Below, piece by piece: positions 7,874 through 17,304 of a stretch of DNA of 51,024 nt. The translations under genes were made by a program, and so were the position numbers. Numbering within the stretch: position 1 is the stretch's first letter; each line of letters starts with the position of its first letter. The stretch is from positions 1 to 51,024 of the forward strand of contig JAJFIL010000088.1 in NCBI GenBank assembly GCA_021774965.1. Direction: 5' to 3'. The notes under the pieces were generated by a model. The model saw only the letters and a program-made list of their open reading frames with translations. It ran no database searches and was not told the origin of the DNA. The stretch is from Alphaproteobacteria bacterium. Its GTDB lineage: Bacteria > Pseudomonadota > Alphaproteobacteria > JAJFIK01.

Positions 7874-9508
7874 TCAGCCCACCTCATACCCGAACTGTTC
7901 TGCCCACGGATCAAGAAGATGCCGTACGGGGGCCATGTGGTTATCATAGTTGCGCCATTTGCCTGTTGCCGAGGTGTAGATGGGCTGCACCACCTGGCTC
8001 ACCGAAGGTGTATTGATGGCCCGTTGTGTGATTTGGCTGCGATATTCGAGAACATCATCGGTCCATTCAAGGCCAAGGAACTTGATCACTGCGCGGGCCT
8101 CAGCTTCGAGATCAGCCACAATGGCGTCGTAGCGCACTTCATGCAGATGTAATGGATAAATCAATCGTGCCGCCCGCCCCAACGTCATGACCTGATCATA
8201 GTAGCTTGCCGCCGTTTGAAGATCGAGAAACTGGAACATGGCCTGGTTGATATCAAAGCGCTGTTGGAAACAGGACAGCACCACGTCGCGCGGATCGCGC
8301 AGGGCAAACAGGATTTTCGCATCGGGGAAAATCTTGGCAATCAGCGGCAGCAAGATCGTATCCAGCGGTTGCTTGTCCACCAGAAGACCGCCTTCGGGAA
8401 TTTGCGCGCCCAGCTTCTTCACGTCCCGCCAATAGGTTTTACGGTAACGCAGGGCTTCCTTCTCACTGAGATTGGCAAGACGCTCCAAACCATCCGGCGC
8501 AAGGATTAGATCCCGGCAGGCCCGGTCGAAGGTTTGTTCTTCCTCCAGGCTGGTAACTTTTGGATGGGCCAGAAGGATTTGCTCCAGCAATGTCGTGCCC
8601 GAACGCGGAAACCCGACAAGGAACACTGGCGGCGCACTTTCGTCGGAGACCTGAGGCGCCGTATCATCGGGATGAGCCGCAAGATAGGCCTGCACTTGGG
8701 CCACCACCGCCGGGTGATACGGCGTTGGCGGCTCGGCCATCACCGCTGCATTGAGCGCCGCCACCTGGGCATTGGCCTGAGTAAACAATGCGAAGGCCTC
8801 ATCATAGCGGGCGAGCTTGTCTGCAGCCTCTGCGGCAAAGCCCAGCGCCAGAGCGTTGTTGGTGGGCTCAATATCGGGGCGGGCGGCAAGCACCTTTGCC
8901 TCCCCCAAGGCCTCCTCATAGTTTTTGAGCCGCACGGAGGCCTCGGCTTTTATCAGTAGACTGAGAATATTGCCGGGCAACGCCTCCAATGCCTTAGCGG
9001 CAAGCTCATGGGCCTCCGCGGGATTATTTTTCAACATGGCCAGGCGGGCGAGGCCGGATAGAGCGAGCCCATTGCCGGGTTGAGCTGTCAATACAGCTTC
9101 AAATCCCGTACGTGCGGCCTCGCGGGCCCCCTCACCTAGATCGAGATTAGCGAGATTAATTTGCGGCTCAACATAGCTCTTGTTTGTGGCCCCTCTATTC
9201 GCAGCGATGGATTTGGCAAAAGCCTTCCGAGCCCCTGCCACATCGCCCGTGGTTCGCAAGGCGGAACCCAACATGTTGAGTATCTGCGGATTTGTAGGAG
9301 CGACCTTCAACGCTTTGCGAATAAACTTGAGCGCCTCGCCCGCGCGGCCTTCGCGCATATGCACCAGGCCCATGATCTGACAGGCGTTCGGCTCTCCTGG
9401 GGCTGCGGCAAGAACCTGCTGAGCCATGCGCGAGGCTTCGTCAAGCTGCCCCGCCTCAAGGGCACGGGCGGCGGCCTGAATGGCGTGTTGGAGATCCTGA
9501 GCTGTCAT
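7874..9508 (-). CDS. TPR-repeat sulfotransferase
   Basis: This 544-residue protein has tetratricopeptide repeats over about 1-250 and a P-loop sulfotransferase domain after residue 290. The 5'-phosphosulfate loop is FLVGFPRSGTTLLEQ (296-310), and the 3'-phosphate-binding segment is RDPRDVVLSCF (404-414). Such proteins use PAPS as donor; the acceptor, often a glycan, lipid or peptide, cannot be predicted. No PAPS synthesis genes and no glycan cluster are nearby. The repeats probably bind a partner or the acceptor. No signal peptide is visible, so it acts in the cytoplasm or at the inner face of the membrane. Confidence 0.9.
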   Translation of the reverse strand: MTAQDLQHAIQAAARALEAGQLDEASRMAQQVLAAAPGEPNACQIMGLVHMREGRAGEALKFIRKALKVAPTNPQILNMLGSALRTTGDVAGARKAFAKSIAANRGATNKSYVEPQINLANLDLGEGAREAARTGFEAVLTAQPGNGLALSGLARLAMLKNNPAEAHELAAKALEALPGNILSLLIKAEASVRLKNYEEALGEAKVLAARPDIEPTNNALALGFAAEAADKLARYDEAFALFTQANAQVAALNAAVMAEPPTPYHPAVVAQVQAYLAAHPDDTAPQVSDESAPPVFLVGFPRSGTTLLEQILLAHPKVTSLEEEQTFDRACRDLILAPDGLERLANLSEKEALRYRKTYWRDVKKLGAQIPEGGLLVDKQPLDTILLPLIAKIFPDAKILFALRDPRDVVLSCFQQRFDINQAMFQFLDLQTAASYYDQVMTLGRAARLIYPLHLHEVRYDAIVADLEAEARAVIKFLGLEWTDDVLEYRSQITQRAINTPSVSQVVQPIYTSATGKWRNYDNHMAPVRHLLDPWAEQFGYEVG

Positions 9509-9570
9509 TGGGATTTTCTAGCACAGCAGGGATGCGCGGCAAGGGCGGGAAGGAGCTGTCGTTCCTTGGC

Positions 9571-10257
9571 CTACTCAAGTTCGGCAGACATTTCCTCTAT
9601 CCAGGTATCCAACGCCCCGCGCATGGTTGATTGAATCTCTGCCAGTCGCTCATCCGAGACAAGAAAATCCTGGCCACCTCGTTCGCCGCGCATCCCGCCC
9701 ATGCTAGCGCGGATGCCATGGGAGCATAACCACCAAGCTGAATGAGTGCTGTCAAACGTGCTGTCCTCATCTCGCAGACGGCGATATGCGGCCAAACGCA
9801 ATTCCTCATCATTCCAAAGCTCGCTCAAGTTCGAATGCATCTGGCCAAAGAAGATCGCACCCTGGCCAGCGGTCGTATCTGCACAGCGCGCGCCGTCATA
9901 ACGCATTCGTTGAATAGAAACTATGTGATAGTAGGCCGCTTGTTGACGATCTTCAGGCAGTAGGCGCTGAGCAATCTCCATAAAAAGCGGAGGCGGAAGG
10001 GCGTCCCCTTCTGAGCGAAGTTCCGCCAATACGGCTGCGCTCTGCGATGCTGGCCGACGACGCAATCGTTCTGCGCGATCCCAAACTTCTGAAAATGTGC
10101 CTGCGCCCACCGTTCGGCAGTTCGTCACTCTGCCCTCGGTCGTACACTCCATCCCCAGACGGTCATCCTGCTGAGGTGCGCCCGGTTTCTGCGCAAAGGC
10201 AGCCGATCCCAAAACCACGCAAAGGCCCGCGCCGGATATAAAGCTTGAAACACGCAT
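9571..10257 (-). CDS. Unrecognised exported protein
   Basis: This 228-residue protein begins with a clear Sec signal peptide (MRVSSFISGAGLCVVLGSAAFA, cleavage predicted after AFA) followed by a Gln/Pro-rich stretch. The mature part holds five Cys residues. CTTEGRVTNC near its start could form a disulfide, and others are in GARCADT and WLCSHGIR. The helical, Arg- and Glu-rich body shows no family I recognise. A periplasmic location is likely. It lies between the sulfotransferase and trpS on the same strand, with 79 nt separating it from the trpS stop. Confidence 0.7.
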   Translation of the reverse strand: MRVSSFISGAGLCVVLGSAAFAQKPGAPQQDDRLGMECTTEGRVTNCRTVGAGTFSEVWDRAERLRRRPASQSAAVLAELRSEGDALPPPLFMEIAQRLLPEDRQQAAYYHIVSIQRMRYDGARCADTTAGQGAIFFGQMHSNLSELWNDEELRLAAYRRLRDEDSTFDSTHSAWWLCSHGIRASMGGMRGERGGQDFLVSDERLAEIQSTMRGALDTWIEEMSAELE

Positions 10258-10336
10258 AGCCTAATTCCCCTCCAATCACCGATCCTTGGACAAGGAGTGT
10301 GAAGGCAACCTATGCGAGAGTCAAATCAAGCAGCCT

Positions 10337-11362
10337 CTAAACAAACCCCACGATGCGGCGGATTTCTTTCATGATCGGCTCGGCTAGCGCACTGGCCCGT
10401 TCCGCACCATCATTCAAGATGCGGTCAATCTCAGCCGTATCAGACATGAGCCGCCGGGTTTCGTCCGTGATGGGGGTGAGTTTTGCCACCGTTAGCTCTG
10501 TCAATTCTTCCTTGAGCTGACGGAATTGTTTGCCGCCGAACTGACGAACCGCATCGCCAAAAGGAATGTCTGACAAGGCTGCATAGATATTCAGCAAGTT
10601 CCGTGCTTCGCCGCGACCTTCCAGGCCATCTTCGTCGGAAGGTAAATCATCCGGGTCCGTCTTGGCTTTGCGGATTTTCTTGGCGATCAGATCCGCGTCA
10701 TCGGTGAGGTTCAGCCGAGACATGTCCGAAGGGTCTGACTTGGACATTTTCTTGGTCCCATCCCGCAAAGACATGACACGGGTGGCCGCTCCCTGGATCA
10801 CGGGCTCGGGCAATGGAAAGAAACCCTGCACCCCATAATCCATATTGAACTTCTGAGCGATGTCGCGAGAAAGCTCCACATGCTGTTTTTGATCTTCGCC
10901 CACGGGCACGTGGGTTGCCTTATAGGCCAGAATGTCGGCGGCCATGAGCGCGGGATAGGCAAACAGACCCAAAGACGAGCGTTCCTTGTGCTTGCCGGAC
11001 TTTTCCTTGAACTGGGTCATGCGCTCCATCCAACCCATGCGCGCCACGCAATTAAAAATCCACGCCAGCTCCGCGTGAGCATGAACTTTTGACTGGTTGA
11101 ACAAAATTGCGCGCTTGGGGTCGAGCCCGCAAGCAATATAAGCGGCGGTGACTTCGCGGGTGGCGCGGGCCAGCTCCGCAGGATCTTGCCACACGGTGAT
11201 GGCGTGCATATCCACCACGCAATAAAGGCATTCGTGTTCGTCCTGCAAAGGCACGAAGCGTTTAATCGCCCCCAGATAATTGCCAAGGGTCAGGTTGCCG
11301 GTGGGCTGAACGCCTGAGAACACCCGTTCGGGGCCGGTGTATTTTACTTCAACGTCAGACAT
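10337..11362 (-). CDS. trpS: Tryptophan-tRNA ligase
   Basis: This 341-residue class I aminoacyl-tRNA synthetase charges tRNA-Trp. The HIGH-equivalent is in [16 protein letters not shown] (17-32), and the KMSKS motif is intact ([16 protein letters not shown]). Other family marks are [13 protein letters not shown] and [12 protein letters not shown]. The length is normal. It is divergent from metC across a 253-nt gap. In many alphaproteobacteria trpS lies between murJ and uspA, as here, but here orphan genes and metC have been inserted around it. Confidence 0.97.
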   Translation of the reverse strand: MSDVEVKYTGPERVFSGVQPTGNLTLGNYLGAIKRFVPLQDEHECLYCVVDMHAITVWQDPAELARATREVTAAYIACGLDPKRAILFNQSKVHAHAELAWIFNCVARMGWMERMTQFKEKSGKHKERSSLGLFAYPALMAADILAYKATHVPVGEDQKQHVELSRDIAQKFNMDYGVQGFFPLPEPVIQGAATRVMSLRDGTKKMSKSDPSDMSRLNLTDDADLIAKKIRKAKTDPDDLPSDEDGLEGRGEARNLLNIYAALSDIPFGDAVRQFGGKQFRQLKEELTELTVAKLTPITDETRRLMSDTAEIDRILNDGAERASALAEPIMKEIRRIVGFV

Positions 11363-11615
11363 GGAAAACTCCGTGAGGCGCGCCGCGCCATTGCTTTGTC
11401 ATAGGGTATAACGAAAGGCGGCAGGAAAAGCCGCAGGTTAAATGGCGCTTCGCCACATACCCAGCACGGAGCCCCAGCAGGCCGCTTCGGGGCGTGCTGG
11501 CTTTGATGCGATTTGATTTATCTGGCGCTGGCGCGACATTATAGGCTCCAATAGGTTTGGCCGGATCGTACCTGCGCCGGCTCCGGAGTCAACCGTGCCT
11601 TGTGAGAAGAGATTA
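11363..11615. promoter_or_regulatory. Divergent trpS/metC intergenic region
   Basis: This 253-nt gap between the divergent starts of trpS and metC must hold both promoters. I see no tRNA-like T-box or other riboswitch fold that I can name, and no coding sequence. The metC side ends with AGAAGAG, 6 nt before the ATG at 11616, which decides that start over the GTG at 11595. Confidence 0.45.
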
Positions 11616-12779
11616 ATGAGCAAAAAGCCCCTTAAGCCTGGAACCATCGCCGCCCAAGGGGCAGACCGTGATGGCAAGCGCCCTATTGATCCTGAAACAG
11701 GGGCCGTGGTGCCGCCGATCCATGTGGCCTCCACCTTTGAGCGCGGCGCAGACAATTCCTATCCCAAAGGCGTTGTCTATGCCCGGGATGACAATCCAAC
11801 TTTTAAGGCCCCCGAGGCGACCCTTTGCGCATTGGAAGGGGGAGCGGATGCGATGTTGTTTGCCTCCGGCATGGCAGCGGCGGTTTCCGTGTTTCAGGCG
11901 CTGAAAGCGGGCGATCACGTCATTGCGTCCAAGGCCATGTATTACCAGCTTCAAAATTGGCTTTTGGGTCTGGGCACGGATTGGGGCCTTGGGGTCAGCA
12001 TTGTGGAGATGAGCGATCTTGATGCCCTGCGCGGCGCTATTCGACCGGGCGCCACCAAACTGATCTGGATTGAAACCCCTGCCAATCCGCAATGGGCCAT
12101 TACCGATATTGCGGCAGTGGCCAAGATTGCCCATGAGGCGGGTGCGATATTGGCCGTTGATTCCACCTGCGCCACGCCAATCCTCACTCAACCATTATCT
12201 TTGGGCGCGGACATCGTCATGCATTCAGCCACCAAGTACCTGAATGGCCATTCCGATCTGGTGGCGGGTGCTTTGGTCACAGCAGACAAAGATGCGTTCT
12301 GGGAGCGGATTGAAACCGTGCGCCGCCAACAGGGAGCGGTTCTCGGCTCGTTCGAAGCCGCGCAATTGCTGCGCGGGATGCGCACTCTGGCGATCCGTGT
12401 ACGAACAGCCTGTGCAAATGCGCAAGTTCTGGCAGATCGTCTAGCCGCTCATGGCTGCATTGATCAGGTTCTTTATCCCGGTCTTAAATCTCACACAGGC
12501 CATGAGATTGCGGCGCGGCAGATGAACGGCAGTTTCGGCGGCATGTTATCTATCCGCGTGAATGGCGGCGAGGAGGCCGCCATCGCCACGGCAGCAGCGG
12601 TGAAGGTCTGGACCCGTGCCACATCCTTAGGCTCGGTGGAAAGCCTGATCGAGCACCGCGCGTCTATCGAGACCCGCGACATGGGCACACCGCGCGATCT
12701 GCTGCGCCTATCGGTGGGGATCGAGGATGTGGATGATCTTTATGACGATCTGGATGCAGCGCTGAAAGCTGTACATTGA
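11616..12779 (+). CDS. metC: Cystathionine beta-lyase / trans-sulfuration PLP enzyme
   Basis: This 387-residue PLP-dependent enzyme of the Cys/Met metabolism family would cleave cystathionine to homocysteine in methionine synthesis. The PLP-binding Lys is in HSATKYLNGHSDLVAG. ASGMAAAVSVFQAL and ETPANPQWAITDI are the cofactor-contacting blocks, and SLGSVESLIEHRAS is the C-terminal family motif. Cystathionine gamma-synthase or gamma-lyase share these motifs, so the exact reaction is inferred. The start at 11616 has AGAAGAG 6 nt upstream. It is convergent with murJ, with one base between the two stop codons. Confidence 0.85.
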   Translation: MSKKPLKPGTIAAQGADRDGKRPIDPETGAVVPPIHVASTFERGADNSYPKGVVYARDDNPTFKAPEATLCALEGGADAMLFASGMAAAVSVFQALKAGDHVIASKAMYYQLQNWLLGLGTDWGLGVSIVEMSDLDALRGAIRPGATKLIWIETPANPQWAITDIAAVAKIAHEAGAILAVDSTCATPILTQPLSLGADIVMHSATKYLNGHSDLVAGALVTADKDAFWERIETVRRQQGAVLGSFEAAQLLRGMRTLAIRVRTACANAQVLADRLAAHGCIDQVLYPGLKSHTGHEIAARQMNGSFGGMLSIRVNGGEEAAIATAAAVKVWTRATSLGSVESLIEHRASIETRDMGTPRDLLRLSVGIEDVDDLYDDLDAALKAVH

Positions 12780-12780
12780 T

Positions 12781-14376
12781 CTAGCGGCTCAGACTGCGCC
12801 GCACGTCGGAGATCTTTGCCGCACCGATGACAAGCGTGAGCGCCCCGTAGATCGCCCCGCCGCCGATTACCAAAGCGCCGAGGGCCGCGATTTGCTCCAT
12901 TAGCCCCATATCGAAATAGGGCGCGGCATACCCTTGTGCGAACCACAGCCCTGCGCCCATTCCGGCGGCGGCCAGGGCAATACGGGGCAGGCGGGATTTT
13001 AGTCGGGCGTCAAAATGGAAATGGCCCAGCGCGCCCAAACGCCCTGCCAGCAGCACAGCGTTCACCCATGCCCCCACAGAAGTTGCGATGGCAATCCCCA
13101 CAAATCCGATCTGGCGGAAGAGAATGATGCTCAGCGTAATATTCACCACGGTTTGAGCCGCAGCAAACCACATGGGGGTCTTGGTATCTTCCCGGGCAAA
13201 AAAGCCGGGCTGGAATACCTTGATCGCCACAAAGGCGGGCAGCCCCAACGCGAAAGCTGCCAAGGCCATTGCCGTGCCCTGGGCATTGCTGCGAAGAAAT
13301 TCTCCGTGTTCAAACAAAACAATGACAATGGACAGAGGGATTATCGCCAGGGCCACAGCCGCAGGCACGGTGAGCAACATGGACAATTCCAATGCCCGGT
13401 TCTGGCTGCTCATGGCCCCTGCATCGTCCCCGCTGCGCAGGCGGCGGGAAAGGTCCGGCAACAGCACCACCCCCATGGCAACTCCAATAAGCCCCAAGGG
13501 CAGCTGATAGACCCGGTCGGCATAATAGAGCAGCGAGGCGGCACCGGATTCCAGCGTGGCGATCATGGTGCCGATGACGATATTGATCTGCGTGATCCCC
13601 GCCGCAATGATCCCCGGCACGCCAAGCGTCACCAGTCGCTTCATTTCCGGTGTCCAGCGCGGCAGGATAATCCGCGGCATCACACCGGCACGTTTGCAGC
13701 CCCAAGCCAGCGCCAGCAATTGAGCGGCCCCCGCCACAAACACACCCCAGACCAGCGCATGGCCCGGGCTTGGCAGATGCGGGGTCAAAAACACCAAAGC
13801 ACTGATAAGAATAATATTGAGCAGAACCGGCGCTGCGGCGGCCAGCAGGAATTTACCGAGGGAGTTCAAAATTCCAGAAAGCAAAGCCACCAGAGAGACA
13901 AAGAAGAGATAGGGCAGGGTAATCCGTGTAAAGAGCACTGTCAGGGCATATTTATCCGGCACATCGCCGCTCGCAACCCGGGAAAAGGCCGTGGCAAACT
14001 CAAAGGCTTCGCCTTCGCTAAACAAAAACCCCGGTGCCAGCGCCACCATCGCCCAAGGCATGAAAATCAACAGCACAAGGGAGAAAACCAACAGTACCGC
14101 CCCGAGGCCTGCTTGCGCCTCTTCGGCAAAGCGCGTTGCGGCACCCGCCCCTTCGCCTTCCATCTGTTTGGAATAAAGCGGTACAAAGGCGGAGTTAAAT
14201 GCCCCTTCGCCAAAGAAGCGCCGGAATAAATTAGGGAAACGAAAAGCCACCACCCAGGCATCGGCCACCGGTCCTGCACCCAGGAACGTGGCGATGAGGA
14301 TATCGCGCACAAAGCCCAGGATGCGGCTGATCATGGTCATGCCGCCAACGGTCGCGGTAGATTTAAGAAGGTTCAT
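12781..14376 (-). CDS. murJ: Lipid II flippase MurJ
   Basis: This 531-residue polytopic membrane protein of the MOP superfamily flips lipid II across the inner membrane for peptidoglycan synthesis. It begins with the typical SRILGFVRDILIATFLGAG and contains DAWVVAFRFPNLFRRFFGEGAF, where the functionally essential Arg residues lie. Many hydrophobic helices follow, in line with the usual 14. It is the third gene after mutS and glnD on the same strand, 63 nt after glnD, and is probably in the same transcript. Confidence 0.96.
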   Translation of the reverse strand: MNLLKSTATVGGMTMISRILGFVRDILIATFLGAGPVADAWVVAFRFPNLFRRFFGEGAFNSAFVPLYSKQMEGEGAGAATRFAEEAQAGLGAVLLVFSLVLLIFMPWAMVALAPGFLFSEGEAFEFATAFSRVASGDVPDKYALTVLFTRITLPYLFFVSLVALLSGILNSLGKFLLAAAAPVLLNIILISALVFLTPHLPSPGHALVWGVFVAGAAQLLALAWGCKRAGVMPRIILPRWTPEMKRLVTLGVPGIIAAGITQINIVIGTMIATLESGAASLLYYADRVYQLPLGLIGVAMGVVLLPDLSRRLRSGDDAGAMSSQNRALELSMLLTVPAAVALAIIPLSIVIVLFEHGEFLRSNAQGTAMALAAFALGLPAFVAIKVFQPGFFAREDTKTPMWFAAAQTVVNITLSIILFRQIGFVGIAIATSVGAWVNAVLLAGRLGALGHFHFDARLKSRLPRIALAAAGMGAGLWFAQGYAAPYFDMGLMEQIAALGALVIGGGAIYGALTLVIGAAKISDVRRSLSR

Positions 14377-14439
14377 GGGTGCCCTGACTTGTTACCAAGT
14401 TCAGGGCTAACGGGGATTTGTGGCGGGCGCAAGGCGGAT

Positions 14440-17301
14440 CTAACCTGCCGCCGCCACAAGCGCATCAGCAATGCGTTTAAGGTGCGGCCCCGGCTCCAGC
14501 TTTAGGCCAAAGCGGTCGCGCACGTAAAACACATCCACTGCCGCCTCGCCAAAGGTGGAGATATGGGCTGAGCCCACGGACAAGCGCAGGTCTGAAAAAC
14601 CCAGTGCAATGTCAGACAACAGCCCCAACCGATCCCGGCCATTAACCTCAATGATGGTGTAGGTCTCGGATGCCGAATGATCAAAGCTGACCATGGTCTC
14701 CACTTCAAAGACCTTCTCGCGACTTTTGAGCGCCGGGCGCGGCACAGCGGCTGCCTGCTCTTCACTTTGGGCAGCTGCCGCAAGGACCATGTCGCGCAAA
14801 CGACCCAGGCCTTGTTTATCTTCTATGGGTCGTCCATCCACCCCCTGGACAAGGAAGACGTCCAGGGCAAGGCCGTCCATGGTGGTGAAGATCTTCGCTT
14901 CCATAACATTGCCGCCAGAAGAGGCTATCGCGCCGGTGAGCGCTGAAAAAAGTCCCGGCCGGTCTTCGGCGATGACCGTGATTTCCGTAGCTCCTTGGTC
15001 CGGCACCGTGACCGCTTCAAAGGCCAGCGTGACCTCATTGGCGTCGCGTTTTGCATCCGCATCTCGCAGCAAATGAGCCTGACGCGCCTGGGTGTCTGTA
15101 TCGGTGCCCAGCCAATAGCCATCGGCGTGGCGCTCCATTGCCCGTTCCAGAGCTTCTTCTTTCCAGGGGCGCAATGTATCGCGCAGGCTATCCTGGGCCG
15201 CCTTGATACGAGCCTCGCGACCAATTGCACCGGCCCCGCCAGGCAACGCGTTCAAAGTTTCCTCGTAAAGCGTCTGCAGCAACTGTGCCTTCCAGGTGTT
15301 CCAGGTACCCGGCCCCACGGCACGAATATCCACCACCGTCAGCAGATACAGAAGACGCAAGCGTTCTGGGCTTTGCACCAGAGCAGCAAAATCACGGATC
15401 GTCTTGGGGTCCGCAATATCGCGCTTTTGCGCAACCATGCTCATGATCAAGTGATGACGCACCAGCCAGGCCACCGTATCTGTTTCTGCTTTGGTGAGGC
15501 CAAATCGCGGGCCCAGTTCTTCGGCAACTTCAGCACCCGCATCGGAATGGTTCTGTGGTCGCCCCTTGGCGATGTCATGTAAAAAGACGCTGAGGTATAT
15601 CACCGCGCGGTTTGAGACCCGTGAGAGCATATCCTGCGCCAGAGGCACTTCTTCGTTCAGCGCGCCTTTTTCAATGGCCGCAAGTTCGGCTACGGCCCGG
15701 ACTAGATGCTCATCCACAGTGAAGTGGTGATACATATTGAACTGCATACGCGCCACGATGCGCCCGAAGTCCGGCACGAAGAGACCCAGCACCCCGGCTT
15801 CGTTCATACGGCGCAGAATGCGTTCAGGATCTCTTTTTGAGCTGAGCACATTCAGGAATATCTTGTTGGCTTCTTCATTGCCGCGCAGATCGTCATCAAT
15901 CAGACGAAGCGACTGTGTCACCAGCCTCAGTGTACGGGGGTGGAGCAGAATTTGTTTTTCATCACTGAGCTGAAACAGCCGCAGCAAGTTGACCGGGTCC
16001 TCTTCGAACAGGTCGTCTCGCTCCACATCGATGCGACCATTGTTTATGGTGAACCCTGGCACACCAAGGCCGCGCGCACCAAAATTGGAGAGGATTTGAT
16101 TAAGGCGTGTGCCTGTCTTCTGTTGCCGTAATTCCAGGCCTGCACAGATAATACGGGTGAGATCGCCCACGTCCTTGGCCACAAGGAAATAGTTCTTCAT
16201 AAAGGCTTCGACGGCCGGAAGCCCCGGTTGATCCGTATACCCCAGAACTTCAGCAAGCTGTGTCTGCCGGTCAAAGGTAAGGCGCTCCTCGCCCCGTCCT
16301 GCCGCAAAATGCAGATGACAGCGCACGTCCCACAGAAAAGCCTCAGCTCGTTTGAAGGTATTATATTCAGAGGCGGTCAGAAGATCAGCGTCCACCAGCT
16401 CGGAACTTTGTTCCACCTGATAAAGATATTTGGCAATCCAGAAAAGCGTATGCAAATCTCGCAGGCCGCCTTTGCCGTCTTTCAGATTTGGCTCCACCAT
16501 ATAGCGGGAATTGCCGATGCGTTTGTGGCGGGCATCGCGTTCGGCCAATTTGTCCGTAACAAATTGCGCACCAGTGCCCTCGGCGGTCTCGGACCAGAAG
16601 CGGGATTTAAGTTCGTCCACCAAATCGCGGCTGCCGGAGATATAGCGCGCCTCCAGAAGCGCGGTCTTGATGGTCACATCTTCGCGGGCGAGCCGCACAC
16701 AATCATCAATGGAGCGTGTGGCGTGACCCACTTTGAGCCCCATGTCCCAGAGCAGATACATCATGTATTCCGCAATGCTCTCCGCCCAGGGTGTGCGTTT
16801 GTAGGGATGGATGATCAGAAGATCGATATCGGAATAGGGCGCAAGCGTATCCCGGCCATAGCCGCCCACCGCCGCAATGCCCATGGCTTCGGCTTGGGTG
16901 GCGCTTTCGGGGTGAACCCCATAGGCGCGGGTAAATCGAAACACCATGTCGACGATCACATCGCGCGCTGCCGATAGACCCCGCGCCACATTCAAACCCG
17001 GCGTGCCTGCCGTGAGGCGCGCCCGCGCCTGAGCAACCGCTGCAGCGTCCGCTTCCTTAAAAAGCGCCAGCGCCGCTGCCCGGCGTTCACTGTCTTCCAG
17101 CTTGCGATCCCGGCCCACGGCATCCAGGCGGTCAGCAAGCGCCTTGGGATCGATCCCGCCTGCTGCATCACTTTCGGTAAAGCGCGCAGCCTCACGGCTG
17201 GTCTGCCCCAGCTGAGTAAGAGACGTGGGGTCTTGTCCGGCACTTGGTCCGGCGTTCGGCCCAGCCTTTGGTATGGGTGATGATGGGGGAGGCGTCGTCA
17301 T
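14440..17301 (-). CDS. glnD: PII uridylyltransferase / uridylyl-removing enzyme
   Basis: This 953-residue bifunctional nitrogen sensor adds or removes UMP on PII proteins according to glutamine. The nucleotidyltransferase motif is in AVGGYGRDTLAPYSDIDLLI. The HD hydrolase site is FLHDIAKGRPQNHSDAG. Two ACT domains at the C-terminus, ITVIAEDRPGLFSALTG and IIEVNGRDRLGLLSDIAL, bind glutamine. A Pro/Gly-rich tail of about 35 residues precedes the catalytic domain. The start is 3 nt after the mutS stop, so translation is probably coupled to mutS. Confidence 0.97.
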   Translation of the reverse strand: MTTPPPSSPIPKAGPNAGPSAGQDPTSLTQLGQTSREAARFTESDAAGGIDPKALADRLDAVGRDRKLEDSERRAAALALFKEADAAAVAQARARLTAGTPGLNVARGLSAARDVIVDMVFRFTRAYGVHPESATQAEAMGIAAVGGYGRDTLAPYSDIDLLIIHPYKRTPWAESIAEYMMYLLWDMGLKVGHATRSIDDCVRLAREDVTIKTALLEARYISGSRDLVDELKSRFWSETAEGTGAQFVTDKLAERDARHKRIGNSRYMVEPNLKDGKGGLRDLHTLFWIAKYLYQVEQSSELVDADLLTASEYNTFKRAEAFLWDVRCHLHFAAGRGEERLTFDRQTQLAEVLGYTDQPGLPAVEAFMKNYFLVAKDVGDLTRIICAGLELRQQKTGTRLNQILSNFGARGLGVPGFTINNGRIDVERDDLFEEDPVNLLRLFQLSDEKQILLHPRTLRLVTQSLRLIDDDLRGNEEANKIFLNVLSSKRDPERILRRMNEAGVLGLFVPDFGRIVARMQFNMYHHFTVDEHLVRAVAELAAIEKGALNEEVPLAQDMLSRVSNRAVIYLSVFLHDIAKGRPQNHSDAGAEVAEELGPRFGLTKAETDTVAWLVRHHLIMSMVAQKRDIADPKTIRDFAALVQSPERLRLLYLLTVVDIRAVGPGTWNTWKAQLLQTLYEETLNALPGGAGAIGREARIKAAQDSLRDTLRPWKEEALERAMERHADGYWLGTDTDTQARQAHLLRDADAKRDANEVTLAFEAVTVPDQGATEITVIAEDRPGLFSALTGAIASSGGNVMEAKIFTTMDGLALDVFLVQGVDGRPIEDKQGLGRLRDMVLAAAAQSEEQAAAVPRPALKSREKVFEVETMVSFDHSASETYTIIEVNGRDRLGLLSDIALGFSDLRLSVGSAHISTFGEAAVDVFYVRDRFGLKLEPGPHLKRIADALVAAAG

Positions 17302-17304
17302 ACC

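Noticed and set aside
13015-14229. Long plus-strand open frame of 404 codons opposite murJ
   Set aside because: It is rich in His, Arg, Gln and Pro with no fold pattern and mirrors the murJ coding strand, which has clear family motifs. It is a shadow frame.
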